Source: Arbacia lixula
Taxonomy: Eukaryota > Echinodermata > Echinoidea > Arbacioida > Arbaciidae
Direction of reading: 5' to 3'
NCBI GenBank assembly: GCA_963669155.1
Contig: OZ022585.1
Location: 6,774,843-6,838,842 of the forward strand
Length of the DNA: 64,000 nucleotides
The position numbers and the translations under genes were made by a program. The notes under the pieces are model-generated. The model made no database searches. It had not been told where the DNA came from and worked only from the letters and a program-made list of their open reading frames with translations. Numbering within the stretch: position 1 is the stretch's first letter; each line of letters opens with the position of its first letter. Of this stretch, positions 58,301-64,000 are shown one piece after another.

Positions 58301-61300
58301 TCACAGTTCTCACCAGTGCTGAATGAAAGAAGCACTTCATATTGTGATGTGTGATTTATTCTGGGCATAATGTCACTAAGATTGTTGAGATGTTCCTTGT
58401 ACATACTTCAGATTCTGGAGAATCCCAGCACTAGTCTTGAGACTCTCAAAGCAATACCCAATATGATAAATGTCAAAATAGGTTATATCAGGAAATGGAG
58501 TTTTACTCTGTTGCTCCATGTGTCCATGTCAACATTTTGATCGTGCTATGTTTCATTGTATACAACATTGGTATTTAGGGATAACAGAAAATAAAACATT
58601 CAGATTTAGAGCATGCTGTACCTGCATATATGGAGTTAAAAAACAGACATTCCTAGATATCAACAAAAGTAAATAAATGTTCTTTGAATATTTCCATGGT
58701 GAGAGTGTACTAATAAATACTATTTAGAAAATAGTAAAATTTTCGGTAACACCATGTGGTTGTATTCTTTCGGATAATTGGCCCACTTATGGGGTGAAGA
58801 AAGGAAAGGAAAGTGAAAAGTGAAAAAAGAAGAGGTGAATTTTTATATTTTATAACACTTACACAAGACTATTTTTAGCTTTAGTTTTCGTTGGGATGGA
58901 ATGGAGGTAGAAGAAGAGGATGGGTGTTGATGAGAGTTATGAACTAGTCACAAAGTAGTGATAAAGAGAGAAAAAAAAAAAAGGAAATGAGAAAAAAGTG
59001 TAGAAAAGTTATAGTCAGTTCTGCAACTAACTATAGGTTTCTTCCAAAATCTGAAAGAGGGAGTATCAGTCTCGACGTTTCGGGCAGTGTGCTGTGTCCG
59101 TCATCCGGAGAATAACTCCCTCTTTCAGATTTTGAAAGAAACCACCCTCTTCTTCTACCTCCATTCCATCCCATTTATTTTTGGTTTAAAACACCGAAAA
59201 CTAAAGCTAAAAATAGTGTTAGTAAGTGTTATAATATATAAAAATTCACCTCTCCTTTTTTCACTTTTCACTTTCCTTTCCTTTCTTCACCCCATAAGTG
59301 GGCCAATTATCCGAAAGAATACAACCACATGGTGTTGCCAAAAGTTTTACTATTTTCTAAATAGTAATTAAAAGTACATTAATATTGTAATCACTGGCCT
59401 ATGGAATATCTGTATACATTTAGAATATATGGGGGCGCTGTTTAAATTTAAGCTGTAATTACCATCAGGTCAAGGATGTTTCTAAATTAAATCAGATGTA
59501 AATTGGGTGTGGGTGACAGAAACATGAGCTGCCATTGATTTCATGCTCTCAGACTTAAAAGTAGTCCATCCCTTTTGCATACCTAATTCTGAAAGTTCCC
59601 TGACTTTGTTGTCATTTGAGAGAGAGTGGCTATATAACTTTTCCCTAGAATCAACAATACGTAATATTCGGTTTTGAGGAAATAATCTTTGATAATTGAA
59701 CAAGCTTTGTTTTTTCGTACCACAAAATTAGTCAAATCTCAGTGAAAATTAATAAGATTTTCATTTATTCTACGGGAGTTATTATACCTCTGACCTTAAA
59801 ATTTCACAGTTGGTATCCCAAAGATACGTGCTAAATATGTGCAAACTTTCATGAAGCTTGCAGATGTTTGTAAAAGGGATGGGCCATCTTTAAGGTAACG
59901 TTTTAGCTGTTCATATGTTAGCTTCTTCAAACATCTTACAATTGAGTTAGCATACTTCTCATCGTTGATGGAGCTGTTGCAATTCAATTCCATTCTCTCA
60001 TACTGATATACTACAACAGCTCCATCTACTAAAAGAAGTGCGCCAACTCACTCGTCAGACATCTGAATCAGCTAACAGATCCAGGTAGGCGATAACTTAC
60101 CTACAACAGGTAAAATACCTGATTGTGCAAAAAGAAAATGTATAGTGTTTCTCTTCTTTATGCCTCATCCAGGGCCCAGGGCCCATCTGCCATAAACAAG
60201 GAGTTCATCCTATCTAGCAAGTGTGGCTCCTTCTGTGGAATGTGATATGTAATCAGTTTCTCTCTTTTCAACAAAGAGTGTCATCTGATTGAAAGTAGAC
60301 TATAAAAGTTGGTGAGTTGGCATACTTCTCACCAGAGATGGAGCTGTTGCAGTTTGAGAGAATGGAATTAAACTGTAACAGCAAGATGTACACTAACTCA
60401 CCCGTCAGATATCTGAAGAAGCTAACAGATCCAGGCTGTGAAAGCTTACCTCCTGAAGGTGAATCTCCTGGTTGTGTAAATAGAACAATATCATAATTTC
60501 TCTATCTCCTTTGTTGATTGCTCCAGGGCCCACCAGCCATAGAGAAGGAGTTCATCCTCTCCAGCAAGTGGGGCTCCTTCTTCTCTGACCAGACCGAGAT
60601 CCACTTCCCAGACAACACTGTTCACACTGACGGGGGAATGCCGGAAGACCTGCACAAAGACGTACCGGATGGTGATGCAAACTACCACAGTCTGAACACG
60701 CTCTGGGGATACTTCATCCACAACTATGCAGCTGTTGCTATACCGCATTTGGAGTTCATAGCAGGTATGTTTTATGCATGGGTCCTTAAATCATAGCCTG
60801 CCCCAATGAATAGAGCCCAGTGCCACGCTGCTTACCCGCCCTTTGCCAAGTTTATTTTGAGGCCTTTTCAGTTGCTCTTTATTTTCTATGTTGACATTTT
60901 TTGATCACTTTATCTCAAAACATATACACTTTTACTATTAAATATGTACATAAAAATTTGTAGGAAATTTTATCAGCTTTATTGTGATAAATCTTTGAAA
61001 TATCTTCCCTTGGACCCTGTAAATGGGCTATATGCCTTCACTACATAAAGAACTTTTCGCAGTAGAAACTATTGGATACACTCACAAATCCTCAAAATGT
61101 TCGGCCTGAACAATTAGTGATTGAATCATTAATCATTCCCCTGCGCGGAACCTGGTGGTTATCTGTGTTATGTCTACTGGAACGAGACAATCAAGAATCA
61201 AACAGGTTCAATAAATAGATGATGAGATGATATAGCCTATAATGCAAATGCTGCCTACAAAACTCTCTGAAAATGTGCCAGGTAGTATCAGCAATCCTAT

Positions 61301-61579
61301 TTCAGTTCATTTTCTACTCATTTGCACATACCACACACAAAATTGAAGTTAAGTTGCAAAGTCAATCTGTTGAACTACCTAAAGATAGTTTCATGCTGAA
61401 CACCATTCTGCTTTAAATGAGTCATAAGTAAGACCGGTCTTACTTGAGTTTGATTGTGTGTATTTTCTTCTTCTTGCTCAGATCTTCCTCTGGATCACCA
61501 GTTCTCAACCTTTGCTGATCCTCACAGTGCCACAGCAGGATTCTTCCCTCATCCACCAAAGAGCCTCCGCAAGAAATGA
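52323..61579 (+). CDS. NT5DC1: 5'-nucleotidase domain-containing protein 1 (HAD family), exons encoding the C-terminal about 350 residues
   Basis: Eight exons with consistent phases and GT-AG borders: 52323-52405, 53189-53273, 54520-54694, 55563-55660, 56316-56434, 57406-57564, 60527-60764 and 61482-61579 (TGA). Joined they encode about 350 residues resembling NT5DC1, a cytosolic HAD-superfamily 5'-nucleotidase-like protein of poorly known substrate. Visible HAD features are motif II in the LLTSS stretch of exon 3, the motif III lysine in ARKPGYF of exon 4, and motif IV in YFGDSIRSD of exon 6. The last exon ends AGFFPHPPKSLRKK, matching the family's C-terminus. The N-terminal about 100 residues with the catalytic DxDxT motif are not found; they should lie upstream. 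The first donor (GAG-GTTGGA) is weak. Two decayed exon copies lie in its introns. Confidence 0.88.
53357..53853. mobile_element. TTAA-flanked long-TIR MITE
   Basis: The arms of about 165 bp (AGGAAAAGTTCACCCTG, GTGAAGGTTTGACGAAAAT, GTGACGTCACATGCGAGGTG) are inverted on the right. TTAA abuts both ends (53353-53356, 53854-53857). Located in the second NT5DC1 intron of this window. No transposase. A decayed, longer relative is at 6745-7880. Confidence 0.78.
54770..55047. repeat. Pyrimidine triplet repeat with a 9-bp CTCCTCTTC array
   Basis: CTC/CTT/TTC triplets run for about 280 bp, becoming a regular array of CTCCTCTTC units at about 54930-55045. It lies in an NT5DC1 intron. Long Ser-, Leu-, Pro- or Glu-only frames across it are artefacts. 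Confidence 0.92.
55789..55946. repeat. Small MITE with GCATAAAACTT ends
   Basis: GGGCCCTGCTGCATAAAACT at the left and its near-complement (AGTTTTATGCAACGAGGCCC) at the right, with ATGGTAAC and GTTACCAT arms inside. About 158 bp, intronic. Confidence 0.65.
56941..57027. repeat. Tandem duplication of a 43-bp unit
   Basis: TTCATGGGATTTGTGGGTAG through CCACAAG occurs twice in a row without change, in an NT5DC1 intron. Confidence 0.9.
57730..57835 (-). pseudogene. Inverted decayed copy of NT5DC1 exon 5
   Basis: On the minus strand the sequence encodes a decayed match to the exon at 56316-56434: TGSRYMYLQG, then V-NFHPYFKKVL and NENLK, against TGGRYLQGNVHTFHSYLKKVLGKENPK-type residues in the real exon (split here for length). 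Similarity continues into the intron that follows (an I-IMII reading). Because it is inverted within the intron after exon 6, it cannot be spliced in sense. Confidence 0.75.
57840..58670. other. Intron sequence, nothing recognised
   Basis: AT-rich intron of NT5DC1 without further structure noticed. Confidence 0.4.
58676..59378. mobile_element. Palindromic pair of Penelope-like 3' ends
   Basis: A minus-strand copy (about 58676-59112) and a plus-strand, internally deleted copy (about 59109-59378) of the 3' region of the element at 38.7-39.8 kb meet head to head. Shared blocks include CCCCATAAGTGGGCCAATTA, ACAACCACATGGTGT and CCCTCTTTCAGATTTTG. The minus copy keeps the hammerhead-like motif (59072-59107). 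No coding part. Confidence 0.8.
59940..60500. repeat. Tandem duplication of about 365 bp including part of NT5DC1 exon 7
   Basis: The segment 59940-60240 is repeated at 60305-60600. Each has GCATACTTCTCA and GATGGAGCTGTTGCA, then GCTAACAGATCCAGG, then the exon. Inside each unit GATGGAGCTGTTG and partial complements form a hairpin. Confidence 0.75.
60171..60245 (+). pseudogene. Decayed copy of NT5DC1 exon 7 start
   Basis: After a CCAGGGCCCA-type border the translation reads GPSAINKEFILSSKCGSF, against GPPAIEKEFILSSKWGSF in the real exon at 60527. The frame reaches a stop soon after (near 60249) and the rest of the exon is missing. Use as an exon would truncate the protein. Confidence 0.78.
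60765..61481. other. Last NT5DC1 intron
   Basis: Contains a fragment (61080-61130) matching the centre of the foldback element at 4835-5198, including AATCCTCAAAATGTTCGG. Otherwise nothing seen. Confidence 0.5.
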
Positions 61580-63144
61580 TCATATCAGACACCCTAGCCC
61601 CCTCACACCCCCTCCTCTCCTGATCTAGTACAAGTTTGAACGCATAATTTTATGGGCATTATTTCCAGAGATGCCAACCTATGTGTTTGCCATATATCTG
61701 ACATTGTATTTTGCATTGCAAAGTACTGTATGACATCAGCTTGCAGCGTGTGCAGAGACAATTTTGCACATGCAGTACAAGACAGCGTAGGCTATGCAAT
61801 ATGTCAAATATTTTTAACAAAATACTTTTGGAAGATGAAAAATATTGTTTTTAATCTCCCAGAATACTTTCTTTGGTTTGTGGAAGTGGCATCTCTGTAT
61901 ATATGTTATATGAGCTCGCAAACCTTTCACAGCTATGAGCATCTCCCCTGATTTATGATGGTCACATTAGAAATCAAAGGTATTCCACCACTTTTTCTGC
62001 TTTTATCATGTTACAATTTTATTCTCAGCCCCCACATTTTACTAGATACCAACTACCAATTCCTTAACCATGTGAAAGCTCTCTCCATTTTGGGTACTTT
62101 GAAAATAAGTATTGAAATGTATATTGATTATCATACTTCAAAGTTGAAAATGGTTTCATAACGCTAGATTTTAAGTTCTTATTGTATGACACCATAGGTA
62201 AACATGACAAGAAATTAATATATAAGAGTTGAAGATTATGATACATTGTATGATCACATAATAACCATTTAAAACTTATTGGCAATGTTCATTATATTTA
62301 TCACAAATAGGATATTACATAATAAGTTTATCAATTGCAGTTGGTTATTACTACATTTTGACATTTATTAGAAAGAAAACGGGACAAATTGTCATTTCAT
62401 ATCATAACGCTGTTGTGCACGTTCAAGTACTGCATTATTTTTCATAATAATCAAATTATGTACTTATATATTTAAAGTCACGTCTTAATTTTGCAATTTA
62501 CATTTGTGCTTTAAATGCAAAGAGAGCGAGAACATGCCAAGATTTTGTATACAGCTGTCTAAAGAACTAGAAAGAGATATCAATATATCAATGAAGGTAG
62601 CATTTTCTTATTTGCCTGTGCAAGTCACATTTATGAATCCAAATTATTGTTTCCTTTAATATATTTCTATTGTTTTTTTATACATTGGAACTCATGGCCT
62701 CTTACAGTATATATTTGTTTGAAGGTATTAGTTCGGGAAATGGGCCTCTAAAATTTATTCATGTTTTCACTTCATTTGGAGTGTACATTGTACTAAGTTT
62801 GGCACATTATTTTAAAATCATATGTTTCTTAAAGTGAAATCAAAATATGAATTAAATGTGTTGACTTCTGCCTTACGAGGTTGAGCACTGACATTTTTAT
62901 TCTTGAATAGCTCTGATGAAAAGTACAAGAGGAGTGGGCATGTCTACCTCTAATCCATATTCTTCTTAATACCCTAAGATATATTTTTGTAATATGTTTT
63001 AAGCACTGCCATGCTTTTATATTAAAAGCACAGAGGCGTAGAGCAGAATCAATTTTGGGGTGGATTTAGTCTGCTATGAATATGTGGGTAGTTTTTATTG
63101 TTCGACTCTTTGATCCATACCCATTATGAGATGGAGAAATAAAA
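61580..63144 (+). other. Probable NT5DC1 3' UTR and flank
   Basis: No further coding exon after the TGA. AATAAA at 63139-63144 is a candidate poly(A) signal, but the true end of the transcript cannot be fixed from sequence. Confidence 0.4.
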
Positions 63145-63349
63145 GTTAAATATTTGACTACAGCTTCATGAGGTCCTGGAACTTTCTTTGTCTCTACAAC
63201 ACTGTAAAGAGATTTGTGGAAGCTGCAGCAAGAATGCGTTCATGTTATAATTCACTGTTTGTACATTTAATCTGAATCCACCTGATGGGTCATATTGTCA
63301 TATTGTCATATCTTACTGTAGGTCTGCATTTTGTGTAATTTATGGAGGG

Positions 63350-63500
63350 ACAATTTATTTGATTTGGTTTTATTTATGCATAGGAGCCCTTGATCGGCCA
63401 ATAAGGCTATTTTTTAAGGAGCTATGACTTTAAAATAAAAATAAACAATAACATACACATTCAGATTTAGATTTTACAGTATAAATCAATGCAAGGCAAA
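63350..63500. repeat. Retroposon-like T/A-rich segment
   Basis: TTTGGTTTTATTTATGCAT followed by AGCCCTTGATCGGCCAATAA has the form of the segments at 38045 and 48845. No coding part. Confidence 0.3.
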
Positions 63501-63817
63501 CACAAATTTGCAGATTAACACTGCAGAAACTGATAAGACTCGATTGGTAGAGAGCTGGTTCTCATACCTGCAGGTCACAGGTGGTTTGAGTCGAAGAGAT
63601 GTGTATGTAAGTGACTACATGTGTCTTTGGAATGTGGGTGTCTTGGATGAGTTGGAAAGCTTCATTATCTATTTCTACATATGGGAGTGAATCTTGGGCC
63701 CTCACAGAGAATGAGAGAAAGAGAGCAATGCATTTTATGTATGGTGCTTCAAAAGGCTTTTGAGAGTTTCCTGGAATGATAAAAGAACAAATAAATGAGT
63801 CCTCAAAAGAGAGAAAT

Positions 63818-63823
63818 AGTGAA

Positions 63824-63867
<44 letters not shown>

Positions 63868-63880
63868 GAGAGAGAGAGAT
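63818..63880. repeat. GA microsatellite
   Basis: A nearly uninterrupted GA run of about 60 bp. Confidence 0.9.
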
Positions 63881-64000
63881 GCGGTAGTACATGAATTTGT
63901 TAATTCTGAAGTTGAAGCCTAGCTCCTATTAAAAATACTCTGGCTGATGCAGTCCAAAACTCACCTCTCTCTGATCTGCTTTGCGTATCTTTTCTTCACA

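Noticed and set aside
59796-59993. 65-codon minus-strand frame
   Set aside because: Its start lies in the duplicated hairpin segment and no family was recognised.
1-64000. CRISPR array, operon, riboswitch, tRNA or rRNA
   Set aside because: No regular spacer array, no bacterial signals and no convincing tRNA or rRNA fold were seen; the sequence is animal-type nuclear DNA.

Overview
This is a eukaryotic window: AT-rich, repeat-rich, with GT-AG introns and many small foldback DNA transposons. The vertebrate-like NT5DC1 orthologue, the expanded single-exon immunoglobulin-superfamily (IgSF) receptors and the repeat types suggest a marine invertebrate, most likely an echinoderm such as a sea urchin. 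That assignment is inference; no sequence here proves the species.

Layout. About 2.0-51.6 kb is a tandem cluster of IgSF membrane-protein genes, all on the minus strand and each apparently one uninterrupted exon. There are three classes. Class A has a V-like plus a C-like domain, one membrane segment and a short tail: A1 2060-3145, A3 23234-24280 and A5 43255-44322 are intact; A2 (15.2-16.2 kb) and A4 (31.4-32.4 kb) are broken. Class B has three or four Ig domains and a long tyrosine-rich tail: B1 12312-14060, B2 28506-30230 and the divergent B4 49439-51610 are intact; B3 at 41.4-41.7 kb is a fragment. Class C has two Ig-like domains and a hydrophobic C-terminus: C2 44435-45388 is intact; C1 (24.4-25.3 kb) and C3 (42.6-43.0 kb) are broken. 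The cluster grew by segmental duplication: 8.23-17.5 kb matches 25.35-35.6 kb, and a third decayed copy lies at 35.7-42.4 kb. A second unit holding an A-C pair is duplicated at 22.97-25.3 and 43.0-45.4 kb.

Mobile elements interrupt single copies, so the sister copy gives the empty site. They include a pogo/Tigger-like MITE (8735-9602), a MITE (33160-34083), a solo LTR (34270-35317), a 5'-truncated Penelope-like element with a GIY-YIG domain (38736-39777) and a GC-rich MITE (40979-41389). A Mutator-like foldback with a 9-bp target duplication (21677-22687) lies between units. From 52.3 to 61.6 kb the plus strand carries eight exons of NT5DC1, a HAD-family 5'-nucleotidase-like gene. Its N-terminal exons were not found here. 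Its introns contain a long CTC/CTT tract, a palindromic pair of Penelope 3' ends, and decayed copies of two of its own exons, one inverted.

Working together (inference): A and C look like short-tailed or possibly lipid-anchored receptors or ligands. B proteins look like signalling receptors; B1 and B2 keep YxxM and YxN motifs suited to PI3K-type and Grb2-type SH2 domains. Such a birth-and-death cluster of short-tailed and tyrosine-tailed Ig receptors resembles immune or allorecognition gene complexes and is the main candidate here for an undescribed system.
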